In this document: positions 18,114-28,732 of the stretch, in pieces
Layout: each line of letters opens with the position of its first letter
Position numbering within the stretch: the first letter of the stretch is position 1
Assembly (NCBI RefSeq): GCF_034555935.1
Contig: NZ_JAYDCJ010000003.1
Span: 124,001-188,000, forward strand
DNA: 64,000 bases
Source: Marinobacter qingdaonensis
Lineage (GTDB): Bacteria > Pseudomonadota > Gammaproteobacteria > Pseudomonadales > Oleiphilaceae
Direction of reading: 5' to 3'
Program-made: the position numbers and the translations under genes
Notes under the pieces: model-generated
Told to the model about the DNA's origin: nothing
Database searches by the model: none
Seen by the model: only the letters and a program-made list of their open reading frames with translations

Positions 18114-18329
18114 TCAGGCGATGCGGGAGAACAGGTCGTCCGGATCCGGTCGGCTTTGCCGGACCGCCAGGTCGGCGTCGTCCCAACCGGCCTCCCAGGC
18201 GGCAATCACCACCTCGCCCCGGTACGGGCACCGGGCCTTCTCCAGCCCCATGGAGGCCGCCATATGGCCCTGACGGTACGCCTTGTTCAATGCCTCGACG
18301 TCCCAGCCGAGTTTGATATCCCTTGCCAT
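18114..18329 (-). CDS. Rmf/CrpP-fold small protein
   Basis: A 71-residue protein whose core AYRQGHMAASMGLEKARCPY followed by WEAGWDDA matches the ribosome modulation factor pattern (RGY-x-G-x5-CPY, then W-x-x-GW-x-x-A). Ribosome modulation factor drives 100S ribosome dimers in stationary phase; the plasmid protein CrpP shares the fold. The N-terminus lacks the very basic RMF start, so this is a paralogue or CrpP-like form. It stands alone between the FliL-like gene and gshA. Which of the two roles applies cannot be told from sequence. Confidence 0.72.
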   Translation of the reverse strand: MARDIKLGWDVEALNKAYRQGHMAASMGLEKARCPYRGEVVIAAWEAGWDDADLAVRQSRPDPDDLFSRIA

Positions 18330-18438
18330 GACCGCTCCCCTGCCCGTGGTGTTACAGACGCTAACCGTAAAGCCACAGTCTGACAGGTTTCTGGTCAGTT
18401 TCTGTGCACCAGGTCCACTTCGGAGGCAGGGGCTGCGC

Positions 18439-19998
18439 TCAGGATTTCAGGTACTGGTCGAGGAACTCGGCAAAGGGCTGACCATCCGCCGCTTCCATGC
18501 GCTGCTGCTCGCCCAGTGACTCCCGGGTCATGGTCTGGAACGCGGCCAGCACCTCCGGATCCAGGGTCTCACTGCGCAACGCCTGCTGATGGCGACGGGA
18601 CTGCTCCATGACCCACTCCCGATGGCCCAAGCCGGAGCTCTGCATGGCCGCCACCACCTCGGCCGAGGGAACGGCCCAGGCGCCGGTGTCCGGCAGTTTC
18701 CGGCGCTGCTCGGCCAGGGCCGAGCGATAGGTGTCACCACCGTTCCAGCCGTCCAGCAGTTCCGCCAGCGGCTCCAGCTGATCGAACAGTTCCCGGGCCG
18801 CCTGGTCGACCGGGGTGCGGTTCCCGCCCCGGCACAGGCTCAGGTCCCGATACCGGCCCCGGGCCACCACGTCCTTGTAGTTGTCATCCAGCCGCTCGCA
18901 CTCGGCATCGCCGATGCGGGGGCTGTCTGCCAGCAGGCAGTCCAGCAGGAACAGGTCGAGGAAATCGACCTGGGCTTCGTTCACCCCAACCGGCGAGAAC
19001 GGGTCCAGGTCCAGGCAGCGCACCTCGATGTACTCCACGCCCCGGGACTCCAGCGCCTGTATCGGTTTTTCCTCGCGCTCGGTGGTCCGCTTGGGCCGCA
19101 CCGCGCTGTAGTACTCGTTCTCGATCTGCAGCACGCTGGTGTTGATCTGGATGAACTCGTCGCCGCGCCGGGTGCCGATGGCCTCGTAGGCTGGCCAGGT
19201 GGTGTGGATGGCCCGGTCCAGGGTCTGGGTGTAGGTGCTGAGTTCGTTGAAACAGATGTTCAGGGACGACTGGGCGTTGTTGTGGTAGCCCAGATCCCCC
19301 ATGCGCAGGGAGGTGGCGTCCGGCCCGAACCAGGTGTGGGCGTCAAACCGGCTCAGCTCGTGGCTGACGTTGGCGACAAAGCTGGCGTCCAGCGCCGGTG
19401 AAGCGCCGAACAGCAGCATCAGCAGCCAGCTGCGGCGGCGGAAGTTGCGGATCAGCCAGAAGTACTGGTCCGACTTGAAGTCTTTTAAGGTCTGTTCATT
19501 CCCCAGGGCCTGCTGCCAGGTGCGCCAGAAACTGTCCGGCAGCGACAGGTTGTAGTGCGCCCCGGCGATGCTCTGCATCATCCGGCCATAGCGCACCGCC
19601 AGGCCCTGTCGATACACATGCTTGAGCCTGCCGATGTTGGAGCTGCCGTACTCGGCGATGGGAATGCTGGCATCGCCGTCCAGCTCGCAGGGCATACTGG
19701 CTGACCAGAACAGCTCGTCGCCCAGGTTCTGCTGCACAAACCGGTGGATGTCCCGCAGCGACGCCAGCATGGCCTGGGTGCTGGAACACACCGGGGTGAT
19801 CAACTCCAGCAGGGCCTCGGAGTAGTCGGTGGTGATGCGCGGGTGGGTCAGGGTCGAGCCCAGCGCCTGGGGGTGCGGAGTCTGGGCAATGAAGCCGTTC
19901 CGGTCGACCCGCAGACCTTCCTTCTCGACCCCTTTCAGGAAGCCATTCCAGTCACTGGCGGCAAACTGGCGAAACACAGAGTGGCGGGATTCAGCCAT
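18439..19998 (-). CDS. gshA: Glutamate-cysteine ligase
   Basis: Makes gamma-glutamylcysteine, the first step of glutathione synthesis. Its 519 residues equal the proteobacterial class 1 family length (E. coli 518). Family segments include GLRVDRNGFIAQTPHP near the start, the ITTDYSEALLELITP active-site strand, VYRQGLAVRYGRMMQSIAGAH, and EYIEVRCLDLDPFSPVG. It appears monocistronic; tex lies upstream on the same strand with a 68-base gap. Confidence 0.97.
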   Translation of the reverse strand: MAESRHSVFRQFAASDWNGFLKGVEKEGLRVDRNGFIAQTPHPQALGSTLTHPRITTDYSEALLELITPVCSSTQAMLASLRDIHRFVQQNLGDELFWSASMPCELDGDASIPIAEYGSSNIGRLKHVYRQGLAVRYGRMMQSIAGAHYNLSLPDSFWRTWQQALGNEQTLKDFKSDQYFWLIRNFRRRSWLLMLLFGASPALDASFVANVSHELSRFDAHTWFGPDATSLRMGDLGYHNNAQSSLNICFNELSTYTQTLDRAIHTTWPAYEAIGTRRGDEFIQINTSVLQIENEYYSAVRPKRTTEREEKPIQALESRGVEYIEVRCLDLDPFSPVGVNEAQVDFLDLFLLDCLLADSPRIGDAECERLDDNYKDVVARGRYRDLSLCRGGNRTPVDQAARELFDQLEPLAELLDGWNGGDTYRSALAEQRRKLPDTGAWAVPSAEVVAAMQSSGLGHREWVMEQSRRHQQALRSETLDPEVLAAFQTMTRESLGEQQRMEAADGQPFAEFLDQYLKS

Positions 19999-20066
19999 GG
20001 TGAACTCCTGCTCTGGTCCGCGCCGCCTCGTGAGCGGCCTGGACCGATGAAAAGATAGAGAACCGG

Positions 20067-22409
20067 TTACCGGCCATCCTTGCGCGCCGAGGCCAGGGCC
20101 TGGGCCAGTGCGCCCGCCATGGCACCCTGCTGCTGTTTCTGCCCGCCGCCCGACTGGCGCGGGCCACGGCCACCGCCTTTCGACTCGCTCCGGCCACGTC
20201 CGGCACCGGCCGGTTTGCCGTCGTTCTTGGCACCGGGCTGGTCATCCATGCGCATGGACAGGGCAATGCGCTTGCGCGGGATGTCCACATCCAGCACCTT
20301 GACCTTGACGATGTCCCCGGCCTTGACCACTTCCCGCGGGTCCTTCACGAAAGTATGGGACAGCGCGGAAATGTGCACCAGTCCGTCCTGGTGCACACCG
20401 ATGTCGACGAAGGCGCCGAAGTTGGTGACGTTGGTGACCGAGCCTTCCAGCACCATGCCGGGCTCCAGGTCACTGAGGGTTTCCACCCCTTCCTCGAAGC
20501 TGGCAAAGCGGAACTCCGGTCGCGGATCGCGCCCCGGCTTCTCCAGTTCGGCAATGATGTCCTTGATGGTCGGCACCCCGAACTGTTCTGTTACGTAGTC
20601 CTGGGGTTTCAGACCACGCAAGAACGCGGAATCGCCGACGATGTCCTCGACCTTGCGGTTGTTCTTGGCGGCGATGGCTTGCACCACGCCGTAGGCCTCC
20701 GGGTGCACCGACGAGCGATCCAGCGGGTTGTCGCCGCCGGCGATGCGCAGGAAGCCCGCCGCCTGCTCGAAGGTGCGGTCGCCCAGGCGGGCGACCTTGA
20801 GCAGCTGCTTGCGGTTGTTGAACAGACCGTTCTGGCTGCGGAAATCAACGATGTTCTGGGCAATGCTCTGGTTCAGGCCGGACACCCGGGCCAGCAGCGG
20901 CACCGAGGCGGTGTTCAGGTCGACGCCGACGCCGTTGACGCAGTCCTCGACCACCGCGTCCAGGCTGCGGGACAGCTGCACCTGGGACACGTCGTGCTGG
21001 TACTGGCCGACCCCGATGGACTTGGGTTCGATCTTCACCAGCTCGGCCAGCGGGTCCTGCAGGCGGCGGGCGATGGACACCGCGCCGCGGATGGTCACAT
21101 CCAGGTCCGGCAGTTCCCGGGAGGCGAACTCGGAGGCGGAATAGACCGAGGCCCCGGATTCGCTCACCACGATGCGCGCCAGCTTCAGTTCCGGGTAGCG
21201 CTTGCACAGATCCGCCACCAGCTTTTCGGTTTCCCGGGACGCGGTGCCATTACCGATGGCAATCAGTTCGATCTTGTAGTCCCGACACCACTTGGCCAGC
21301 TGCTCGATGGACGGGTCCCACTGGTTCTTCGGCGCGTGCGGGTAGATGGCGCCGTGGCCGACCACCTGACTGGTGCCGTCGATCACCGCGACCTTGACCC
21401 CGGTCCGCAGCCCCGGGTCCAGGCCCAGGGTCGGGCGCGGCCCGGCCGGCGCCAGCAGCAACAGGTCTTTCAGGTTGGCGGCAAAGACGTTGATGGCTTC
21501 GGTTTCGGCGGCTTCGCGCACCTGGGCCATGAGATCGGTCTCGATCTGGGTCGACAGCTTGACCCGCCAGGTCCAGCGCACCACCTCCGACAGCCACTTG
21601 TCGGCAGCCCGGTCGTTGTCCCGGATGTTCCAGTGCGCGGCGATGCGCTGCTCGGCCGGGTGCGGGGCCCGGCGATCCTCGTCGGCGTCGCCCACCACCA
21701 GGGTGTAAGCCAGAATGCCCTCGTTGCGGCCACGGAGAATGGCCAGGGCCCGATGCGAGGGCACCTTCTTCAGCGGCTCCACGTGATCGAAGTAGTCGCG
21801 GAATTTCGCGCCTTCGGTTTCCTTGCCCTCGATCACCGACACCTTGAGCTGACCTTCCTGCCAGATGAAGTCCCGCAGGCTGCCGAGCAGTTCGGCGTCC
21901 TCGGCGAAGCGCTCCATCAGGATGTAGCGGGCGCCATCGAGGGCGGCCTTGGTGTCGTCCACCCCGGCCTCGGCATTGAGGTAGCCCTGGGCGGTGGTTT
22001 CCGGGTCCTGCGTCGGGTCCTCGTAGAGGGCGTCGGCCAGGGGTTCAAGACCGGCTTCCCGGGCGATCTGGGCCTTGGTCCGGCGCTTGGGCTTGTACGG
22101 CAGGTACAGGTCTTCCAGGCGGTTCTTGGTGTCGGCATCGTTGATGCTGGCACGCAGTTCGTCGGTCAGCTTGCCCTGCTCTTCGATGCTGTTGAGGATG
22201 GTGCTGCGACGGTCTTCCAGTTCACGCAGGTAGCGCAGGCGCTCTTCCAGGGAGCGGAGCTGGCTGTCGTCCAGGGATCCGGTGACTTCCTTCCGGTAAC
22301 GGGCGATAAACGGAACGGTGGCGCCCTCATCAAGCAGTTCGACGGTGGCATTGACCTGTTGTTCACGAACGCCGAGCTCGTCGGCGATGCGCCTGGAAAT
22401 ACTGTTCAT
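20067..22409 (-). CDS. tex: Tex-family RNA-binding transcriptional accessory protein
   Basis: A 780-residue nucleic-acid-binding protein related to E. coli YhgF and eukaryotic Spt6. The N-terminal helical domain begins [15 protein letters not shown] YqgF-like RNase H fold ([17 protein letters not shown]), tandem helix-hairpin-helix motifs ([17 protein letters not shown]) and a C-terminal S1 domain ([20 protein letters not shown]) follow. The tail is a low-complexity Gly/Lys/Gln-rich stretch. ATG 22409 is chosen with AGAGG upstream; the frame opens earlier at 22625, but the extension is unlike the family. Confidence 0.96.
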   Translation of the reverse strand: MNSISRRIADELGVREQQVNATVELLDEGATVPFIARYRKEVTGSLDDSQLRSLEERLRYLRELEDRRSTILNSIEEQGKLTDELRASINDADTKNRLEDLYLPYKPKRRTKAQIAREAGLEPLADALYEDPTQDPETTAQGYLNAEAGVDDTKAALDGARYILMERFAEDAELLGSLRDFIWQEGQLKVSVIEGKETEGAKFRDYFDHVEPLKKVPSHRALAILRGRNEGILAYTLVVGDADEDRRAPHPAEQRIAAHWNIRDNDRAADKWLSEVVRWTWRVKLSTQIETDLMAQVREAAETEAINVFAANLKDLLLLAPAGPRPTLGLDPGLRTGVKVAVIDGTSQVVGHGAIYPHAPKNQWDPSIEQLAKWCRDYKIELIAIGNGTASRETEKLVADLCKRYPELKLARIVVSESGASVYSASEFASRELPDLDVTIRGAVSIARRLQDPLAELVKIEPKSIGVGQYQHDVSQVQLSRSLDAVVEDCVNGVGVDLNTASVPLLARVSGLNQSIAQNIVDFRSQNGLFNNRKQLLKVARLGDRTFEQAAGFLRIAGGDNPLDRSSVHPEAYGVVQAIAAKNNRKVEDIVGDSAFLRGLKPQDYVTEQFGVPTIKDIIAELEKPGRDPRPEFRFASFEEGVETLSDLEPGMVLEGSVTNVTNFGAFVDIGVHQDGLVHISALSHTFVKDPREVVKAGDIVKVKVLDVDIPRKRIALSMRMDDQPGAKNDGKPAGAGRGRSESKGGGRGPRQSGGGQKQQQGAMAGALAQALASARKDGR

Positions 22410-22464
22410 GCAACCTCTGTAAACTGGGATCGGTGTCGGATTAAAGGAGGAAAGGTACAGCGGC

Positions 22465-24201
22465 TTAACGTTGCAGGCAAGCGGACTGTCCGCGGCTGCG
22501 CAGGAATTGCACAAGGTCGTGCCAGGGCATGGGACGGGCGTAATAGTAGCCCTGGATCTCATCGCAGTGCTGCTGGCGCAGGAACTCGAGCTGGCCCTCG
22601 GTTTCCACACCCTCGGCCACGACACTGATCTGCAGACTGTGGGCCAGGCTGATGATGGCGCGGATGATGTGCTCGGCGTCGGCGGAGTGGCCCAATTCCT
22701 GGACGAAGGACTTGTCGATCTTGACCAGGGAAATGGGCAGGTGCTGGAGGTTGCTCAGGGACGAGAAGCCAGTGCCGAAATCGTCCAGCGCAAAGCTGAT
22801 GCCCAGCTGGTTGAGTTCGCGCAGGCACCGCTGGGCGTATTCGGGGTCGTGCATCATCGCACTTTCGGTCAGCTCCAGCTCCAGCAGGCTGGTGTCGACA
22901 TTGGCGTTGAAGATGATGCGGAAGATGGTCTCGGTCATCTTGCGGTCGTGGAACTGACGGAACGACAGGTTGACCGCGAACACCAGGCCGGGAAAGCCCA
23001 GGTCGGCGGACTCCTGCAGGCGCTGGCAGGCCTGCTCGATCACCCAGTAGCCGATGGGCACGATCAGCCCGCTGCGCTCGGCCACCGGAATGAACTCGTC
23101 CGGTCCCACCAGGCCACGCTCCGGATGATTCCAGCGCAGCAGGCATTCCACCCCGCGCACCTCCTCGGTGGCCAGGTCAATGCGGGGCTGGTAGTAGAGT
23201 TCCAGCTCCCGGCCCCGCAGTGCGGTCCGCAGGTCGGCCTCCAGGCGCAGCTGATAGCCGGCGGACACGTGCAGGTGCCGGTCGTAGAAGCGGTAGCTGG
23301 TGCCCGGGTCGCGCTTGGCTTCGAACATGGCGCGATTGGCCCGGCGCAGCAGGGTCTCCGGGCTGTCCCCGGCCTCCGGGTAGGTGGCCACGCCGAGGCT
23401 GGCGTTGACCGCGATGGCCTGGCCATCCAGGGTCACCGGCTCGTCCAGCACACTGACTACCTTGCGGATGATCTGGGTGATGTCGAGGGAATCCTCGACC
23501 TTCTCGACGATGATGGCGAGCTCGTCACCGCCGATGCGCATCAGCGAATCGACCCGGCGCAGGGCCTGGCGCAGGCGTTCGGCCAGCCGGATCATCAGCA
23601 GGTCGCTTTTCTGGTAACCGAAGGATTCGTTGATGCTGCGGAAATCGTCGATGTTGAGGTGCAGCAGGGCCAGCCGGTCGCCGCCCCGTTCCGCCCGCAG
23701 CAACGACTGCTGTAGCCGGTCGAAGAACAGGTCGCGATTGATGAACCCGGTGGCGACGTCGCGGCCCAACTGGCCATGGGCCGATTCCGACAGCTGTTCC
23801 CGGTACCAGAGCCCGCGCACGGCCCGGCGCAGGCTCCACTGGTCCAGGCTCTGCCGGCACAGATAGTCGTCGGCGCCGGCCGCCAGCAGGTCCGGCGCAC
23901 GCGCGCGCTCGGTTTCGGCACTCAGGGCCAGGATGGGCTTTTCGTTGCTGGCCACGGCCAGGTACTGCAGGAAGGCGGACTCGGAACCGGAGTGGAACAC
24001 GCAGTCCCAGACGATGACATCAAAACTGGCGTTGTGGATCAGGTCGTCACAATCGATCAGGTCCGGACACCAGGTGGCGTCGGGAACCAATTCGGGGTCG
24101 CGCGACAGCAGCGCTGTCAGCCACAGAAAATCGACGTAATCCGGAACAAGCACCAACAGACGCAGCTGGCTTGGTCTGACCGTCTCCAGAGGCAATGTCA
24201 T
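22465..24201 (-). CDS. Cyclic-di-GMP protein: receiver-like, GGDEF and EAL domains
   Basis: A 578-residue soluble protein. Residues about 10-135 resemble a response-regulator receiver ([23 protein letters not shown]). A diguanylate-cyclase domain follows with the active loop read as GGDEL (about 223-227) instead of GGDEF. An EAL phosphodiesterase domain then has its first motif as ECLLRW (Glu352), with later catalytic segments intact ([37 protein letters not shown]). The cyclase is therefore doubtful, while hydrolysis of c-di-GMP is likely. It lies upstream of tex on the same strand and is divergent from rep. Confidence 0.88.
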   Translation of the reverse strand: MTLPLETVRPSQLRLLVLVPDYVDFLWLTALLSRDPELVPDATWCPDLIDCDDLIHNASFDVIVWDCVFHSGSESAFLQYLAVASNEKPILALSAETERARAPDLLAAGADDYLCRQSLDQWSLRRAVRGLWYREQLSESAHGQLGRDVATGFINRDLFFDRLQQSLLRAERGGDRLALLHLNIDDFRSINESFGYQKSDLLMIRLAERLRQALRRVDSLMRIGGDELAIIVEKVEDSLDITQIIRKVVSVLDEPVTLDGQAIAVNASLGVATYPEAGDSPETLLRRANRAMFEAKRDPGTSYRFYDRHLHVSAGYQLRLEADLRTALRGRELELYYQPRIDLATEEVRGVECLLRWNHPERGLVGPDEFIPVAERSGLIVPIGYWVIEQACQRLQESADLGFPGLVFAVNLSFRQFHDRKMTETIFRIIFNANVDTSLLELELTESAMMHDPEYAQRCLRELNQLGISFALDDFGTGFSSLSNLQHLPISLVKIDKSFVQELGHSADAEHIIRAIISLAHSLQISVVAEGVETEGQLEFLRQQHCDEIQGYYYARPMPWHDLVQFLRSRGQSACLQR

Positions 24202-24338
24202 TCAGCGTAATCCATTCGTGCGTGGCCGTCCGTGATTTCTAGGATAGTCGAAAGATCTTCAAGGTACAGAAAGTCTCGCTGGTGTAGAATAGCCCAAACG
24301 TCCGATAGTCCTTTCAGTTCCATTCTGGCCCGTGATTT

Positions 24339-26357
24339 GTGAGTAAACTCAATCCCAGACAAAGTGAAGCGGTGCGCTACGCTGACGGCCCCCTGCTGGT
24401 GCTGGCCGGCGCTGGCAGTGGCAAGACCAGCGTGATCACCCGCAAGATCGCCTACCTGATCGAGCAGCTCGGCATTCCGGGCCGGCACATCGCGGCGGTG
24501 ACGTTCACCAACAAGGCTGCCCGGGAGATGAAGGAGCGGGTCGGCCGCATTGTCGACCGCAAGCTGACCCGTGGCCTGATTGTCTCCACCTTTCACAACC
24601 TGGGCCTGAACATGATCCGGGAGGAATACAGCCACCTGGGTTACCACCCCGGCTTTTCCATTTTCGATGCCGAGGACGCCAAGGCCCTGCTGCAGGACCT
24701 GATGCTCAATGCCGGCAGCGCCGAAGCCGGCGACGAGCTGAACGACGTGCAGATGACCATCTCGTCCTGGAAAAACGCCCTGCGCGGCCCCGCTGAGGCC
24801 CTGAGCAAGGCCGCGGACGAGCGCGAACAGCGCATTGCCCTGATCTACAAGAAGTACAACGAGTACCTGAAGGCCTACAACGCCGTCGACTTCGACGACC
24901 TGATCCTGCTGCCGGTGCAGCTGTTCCGCACCAACCCCGAGGTGCTGGCGAAATGGCGGCGCAAGATCCGCTACATGCTGGTGGACGAGTACCAGGACAC
25001 CAACGTGTGCCAGTACGAGCTGGTCAAGCTACTAGTAGCCGAGCGCGCCGCCTTCACCGTGGTGGGCGACGACGACCAGTCGATCTACGCCTGGCGCGGG
25101 GCCCGGCCGGAAAACCTGGTGCAGCTGAACGAGGACTTTCCCAGCCTGAAGATCGTCAAGCTGGAGCAGAACTACCGCTCCACCGGGCGCATCCTGCGCA
25201 GCGCCAACACGGTCATCGCCAACAACCCGCACGTGTTTGAAAAGGCGCTGTGGAGTGACCACACCATCGGTGAGGAACTGCGGGTGATCCGTTGCCGCAA
25301 CGAAGACGCCGAGACCGAGCGGGTGGCCACCGAGATCCTCGACCAGAAGCTGAAACAGGGCCTGGAGTTCCGGGATTTCGCGGTGCTTTACCGGGGCAAC
25401 CACCAGGCCCGGCTGCTGGAGATGAAGCTGCAGGCCTACCAGATCCCTTACCGGATCTCCGGCGGCCAGTCGTTCTTCTCCAAGAACGAGATCAAGGACG
25501 CCATGTCCTACCTGCGCCTGCTGATCAACCCGGACGACGACGCCGCCTTCCTGCGGGTGGTGAACGTGCCCCGGCGCGAGATCGGCCCGCGCACCCTGGA
25601 ACAGCTCAGCCACTACGCCCGGGCCCGCAACGTCAGCCTGTTCAAGTCCCTGGGCGACATGGGGGCGGAAACCCACGTCGCCGAGAAGGGCCTGGATCGG
25701 CTGCGCCGGTTCGCGCACTGGGTCGACAGCACCTGCGAGCGCTTGCACAGCGAGGACCCGATTCCGGTAATCAAGCAGCTGTTCACCGACATCGAGTACG
25801 AGGAATGGCTGCACCAGCACTCGGGCACCCCGAAACAGGCCGAGCGCCGGATGGAAAACATCTGGTACCTGGTGGAGTCGATCCAGCGCATGCTGGACGA
25901 CGGCAAGGGCACCGCCGACGAGCTGGGCATCGAAGACGCCATCACCAAGCTAATCCTGCGCGACATGATGGAACAGCGGGAAGAGGACGACGACAGCGAC
26001 AAGGTCCAGTTGCTGACCCTGCACGCCTCCAAGGGCCTGGAGTTCCCCCATGTCTTCATCATGGGCCTGGAGGAGGAAATCCTGCCGCACCGCAGCAGCA
26101 TCGAGGAAGGCAACATCGAGGAAGAGCGGCGGCTGATGTACGTGGGCATCACCCGGGCCCGGGAAACCCTGACCCTCACCTACGCCGCCACCCGCAAGCA
26201 ATACGGCGAAAAGATCGAGACCATCCCCAGCCGCTTCCTGGACGAGTTGCCAGAGGAGGACCTGCGCTGGGAAGGCCAGGGCGACCTGGACGTCGAAGCC
26301 AACCAGAAGAAAGGCAAGGCCACCCTGAGTGCCCTGCTGGGGGACCTCGGGGCCTGA
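24339..26357 (+). CDS. rep: ATP-dependent DNA helicase Rep
   Basis: A 672-residue superfamily 1A 3'-5' helicase that helps replication forks past obstacles; E. coli Rep is 673 residues. Motifs in order: LNPRQSEAVRY (Q motif), LAGAGSGKTSVI (I), TFTNKAAREMKER (Ia), VDEYQDTN (II), GDDDQSIYAWRGA (III), LEQNYRSTGRIL (IV), LLTLHASKGLEFPHVF (V) and RRLMYVGITRAR (VI). The start is a GTG at 24339 giving MSKLNPRQ; no clear ribosome site is visible, so a nearby start is possible. Confidence 0.96.
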   Translation: MSKLNPRQSEAVRYADGPLLVLAGAGSGKTSVITRKIAYLIEQLGIPGRHIAAVTFTNKAAREMKERVGRIVDRKLTRGLIVSTFHNLGLNMIREEYSHLGYHPGFSIFDAEDAKALLQDLMLNAGSAEAGDELNDVQMTISSWKNALRGPAEALSKAADEREQRIALIYKKYNEYLKAYNAVDFDDLILLPVQLFRTNPEVLAKWRRKIRYMLVDEYQDTNVCQYELVKLLVAERAAFTVVGDDDQSIYAWRGARPENLVQLNEDFPSLKIVKLEQNYRSTGRILRSANTVIANNPHVFEKALWSDHTIGEELRVIRCRNEDAETERVATEILDQKLKQGLEFRDFAVLYRGNHQARLLEMKLQAYQIPYRISGGQSFFSKNEIKDAMSYLRLLINPDDDAAFLRVVNVPRREIGPRTLEQLSHYARARNVSLFKSLGDMGAETHVAEKGLDRLRRFAHWVDSTCERLHSEDPIPVIKQLFTDIEYEEWLHQHSGTPKQAERRMENIWYLVESIQRMLDDGKGTADELGIEDAITKLILRDMMEQREEDDDSDKVQLLTLHASKGLEFPHVFIMGLEEEILPHRSSIEEGNIEEERRLMYVGITRARETLTLTYAATRKQYGEKIETIPSRFLDELPEEDLRWEGQGDLDVEANQKKGKATLSALLGDLGA

Positions 26358-26453
26358 TTTGACAGCCGCCAGATGAAACCTTCCCGCCTCCTGACACGTT
26401 GAGTTAATGAGGAATCCGATCCTCTCCAGACAACAACAAATCAGGAGGACGTA

Positions 26454-28712
26454 ATGTCCCGTTTCCACAAGCGTTTTTCCGCAATCACCGGCTCGCTGCT
26501 ATTGGTGGCCGCCGGTAGCATTCACGCAGATCTGGATGATTCTGACTCAGACGATGCCGAGGATGGCGCTTCCCAAACGACGACACCGGTATTCCAGCCG
26601 GGCTACAGCGAACAGGGCCGGTTTGGCTCGCCGTTTGCCGAACCCACCATCGTGGTCGACGGCGAAACCGTGACCACCGACGAAAAATGCGTCGAAAATG
26701 CCGAAGGCGACCTGGAATGCAAGCCCGCCGCCGGCACCATGGCCCTGCTCAAGGACGGCCGGATCCTGTACCTGAACGCCCTGGAAGGCACGGAGAATGT
26801 GGAGACCTCCATCGTCGGGGAATTCGGCCAGGTCTCCATCAACGACCAATCCCGGGTGCTGGCCCTGGGCGCCGACGACACCCCGACCTGGCGCAAGCCC
26901 GATCCATTGCGAGCCGGTGCCAACCCGGACGGCAATGACAGCCAGACCCTGCTGAACGATACGCTGCTGGACGGCGCCATCGACAACGCCGATGAAAGCG
27001 CCCACAACGACGGCGCCCTGTTCTGCTCCGACGTCATCGGCCTGGCCAACGGTAACGTGCTGGCCGTGGGCGGCACCGATTACTACTCCGAGCCCGGCAT
27101 CGACGGCATGCCCCTGGGGGTCGCGGAGCTGGAGGGGATCAAAAATTCCCGGATCTTTGACGAGGCCTCCAACACCTGGACTCAAAGCGGTGATATGAAC
27201 TTCGGCCGCTGGTACCCCTCGCTGGTGACCCTGGGTAACGGCAATGTGTTCGTCGCCAGCGGTGTGACCAAACTGCTCAAGCCGGTGTACCCGGAAGACC
27301 CGGTCAACAGCGGCCGCAATGTCGTGCAAACGGAAACCTACAACCCCTGTGCTGGCACCTGGCATCAGAACCCGTCCACCGCGGACCGGTCGCTGCCGCT
27401 GTACCCGCGCATGCACCTGCTGCCCAACGGCCACGTGCTCTACAACGCCGGCGGTCAGGCCTTCAACCCGTTCGGCCAGGGCTACGACCAGGCGTTGTGG
27501 AACATCGTCGCCAGCTACAACCCGGACACCCAGCGCTGGAACGACATCGGCTACGCCGGTCTGCCCCTGCGCCTGGACGAGAATGGCCTGGGCCAGCTCA
27601 GCAGCACCCTCAACATCACCAACGGCTCGCTGGAACAGGCGGCCGAGTTACTGGGCGGTGTGGTCCGCAGCCCGGCTGAGCTGCGCGAGACCAGCGTGAC
27701 CGTGACCGCCTCCGAGGAGAGCCTGAAGATGGCCATCGCCGGCGGTATGCGCGGCTCCACCTCCTCGACCATGCTGCCGCTCAAACCGGACGCCAATGGC
27801 AACTACACGGACGTGGAACTGCTGACCGCCGGCGGCGTGCCCAGCTACGGCCTGCTCACCAACCCCGGTGGTTACGTGCCGATCGCCCAGAGCCGGATCG
27901 ACACCATCCGCACCAACGGCGACCAGATCGATTACGAATCCCGACTGACCGGGCCCCTGAACCAGCCGCGCTGGTACGGCACCAACGTGCTGATGCCGGA
28001 TGGCAGTGTCATGGTGTTCAGCGGCGGCACCCGCGACGGCGTCGCGGCGCCCGGCCTGGAAGGTCCGATCCGCACCGCCGAGCGGTTTGATCCGGCCACC
28101 GGCACTTGGACCGAAATGGCCATGGCCAACCAGTCCCGCACCTACCACAACACCGCGGTGCTGATGGAGGATGGCCGGGTGATGATCGCCGGGCACTCGC
28201 CGATCAACACCGCCTACCTGTCGTTCGTCGACCTGCAGGACTTCGGTCTGGCGCCCTATGACGGCCGCGATCCAAGCTTCGAGATCTACACGCCGCCCTA
28301 TGCCCTGCGCAACGACCGCCCGGAGATCAAGCAGGCACCGCGCAGCCTGACCATTGGCGACCGCTTCCGCATCAAACTTGAGGGCAACGCCGAGGACATC
28401 GACCAGGCGCTGTTGATTCGGCGCACGGTGATGACCCACCTGATCGACGGCGACCAGCGCGCCATCGAACTGGTGGTGGAAAAGTCCCAGGGCCAGAAGA
28501 TGACCCTGCGGATGCCGGACAACCACAATGTGGTGCCGGCGGGCGAGTATATGCTGTTTGTCAGCAAGGACACCCCGGAGGGCCGGGTGCCGTCGGTGTC
28601 GGCGCCCATCACCGTGGTCAACGAGGGGCTTGAGTGCATGGCGCCGACCCAGGTGGCCGACTCCACCATGACGGTGGACGGCGTCATCGAGTCCACCATC
28701 GACCTCCTGTAA
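26454..28712 (+). CDS. Secreted copper radical oxidase (galactose/glyoxal oxidase-like)
   Basis: A 752-residue exported protein: signal peptide (cleavage near SIHA-DL), an Asp-rich stretch, a kelch-type propeller, and a C-terminal DUF1929-like domain. The galactose-oxidase active site appears complete. Cys191 (ALFCSD) and Tyr254 (GRWYPS) would form the thioether cofactor. Tyr564-His565 (RTYHNT) and His662 (MTHLIDGDQR) would bind copper. The GRWYPS form is closer to glyoxal oxidases and Streptomyces GlxA than to fungal galactose oxidase. Such enzymes oxidise alcohols or aldehydes with O2, giving H2O2. AGGAGGA precedes the start. A secreted partner gene follows; the substrate cannot be read from sequence. 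Confidence 0.85.
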   Translation: MSRFHKRFSAITGSLLLVAAGSIHADLDDSDSDDAEDGASQTTTPVFQPGYSEQGRFGSPFAEPTIVVDGETVTTDEKCVENAEGDLECKPAAGTMALLKDGRILYLNALEGTENVETSIVGEFGQVSINDQSRVLALGADDTPTWRKPDPLRAGANPDGNDSQTLLNDTLLDGAIDNADESAHNDGALFCSDVIGLANGNVLAVGGTDYYSEPGIDGMPLGVAELEGIKNSRIFDEASNTWTQSGDMNFGRWYPSLVTLGNGNVFVASGVTKLLKPVYPEDPVNSGRNVVQTETYNPCAGTWHQNPSTADRSLPLYPRMHLLPNGHVLYNAGGQAFNPFGQGYDQALWNIVASYNPDTQRWNDIGYAGLPLRLDENGLGQLSSTLNITNGSLEQAAELLGGVVRSPAELRETSVTVTASEESLKMAIAGGMRGSTSSTMLPLKPDANGNYTDVELLTAGGVPSYGLLTNPGGYVPIAQSRIDTIRTNGDQIDYESRLTGPLNQPRWYGTNVLMPDGSVMVFSGGTRDGVAAPGLEGPIRTAERFDPATGTWTEMAMANQSRTYHNTAVLMEDGRVMIAGHSPINTAYLSFVDLQDFGLAPYDGRDPSFEIYTPPYALRNDRPEIKQAPRSLTIGDRFRIKLEGNAEDIDQALLIRRTVMTHLIDGDQRAIELVVEKSQGQKMTLRMPDNHNVVPAGEYMLFVSKDTPEGRVPSVSAPITVVNEGLECMAPTQVADSTMTVDGVIESTIDLL

Positions 28713-28732
28713 CCGGGAAAGGAAGCCTGCGT

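Noticed and set aside
20355-22628. A 757-codon frame opposite tex
   Set aside because: Low-complexity shadow translation. tex on the minus strand has full conserved domains through this region.
22465-24201. EAL domain considered inactive because of ECL
   Set aside because: All other catalytic positions look intact and the middle residue of the motif tolerates change, so loss of activity is not supported.
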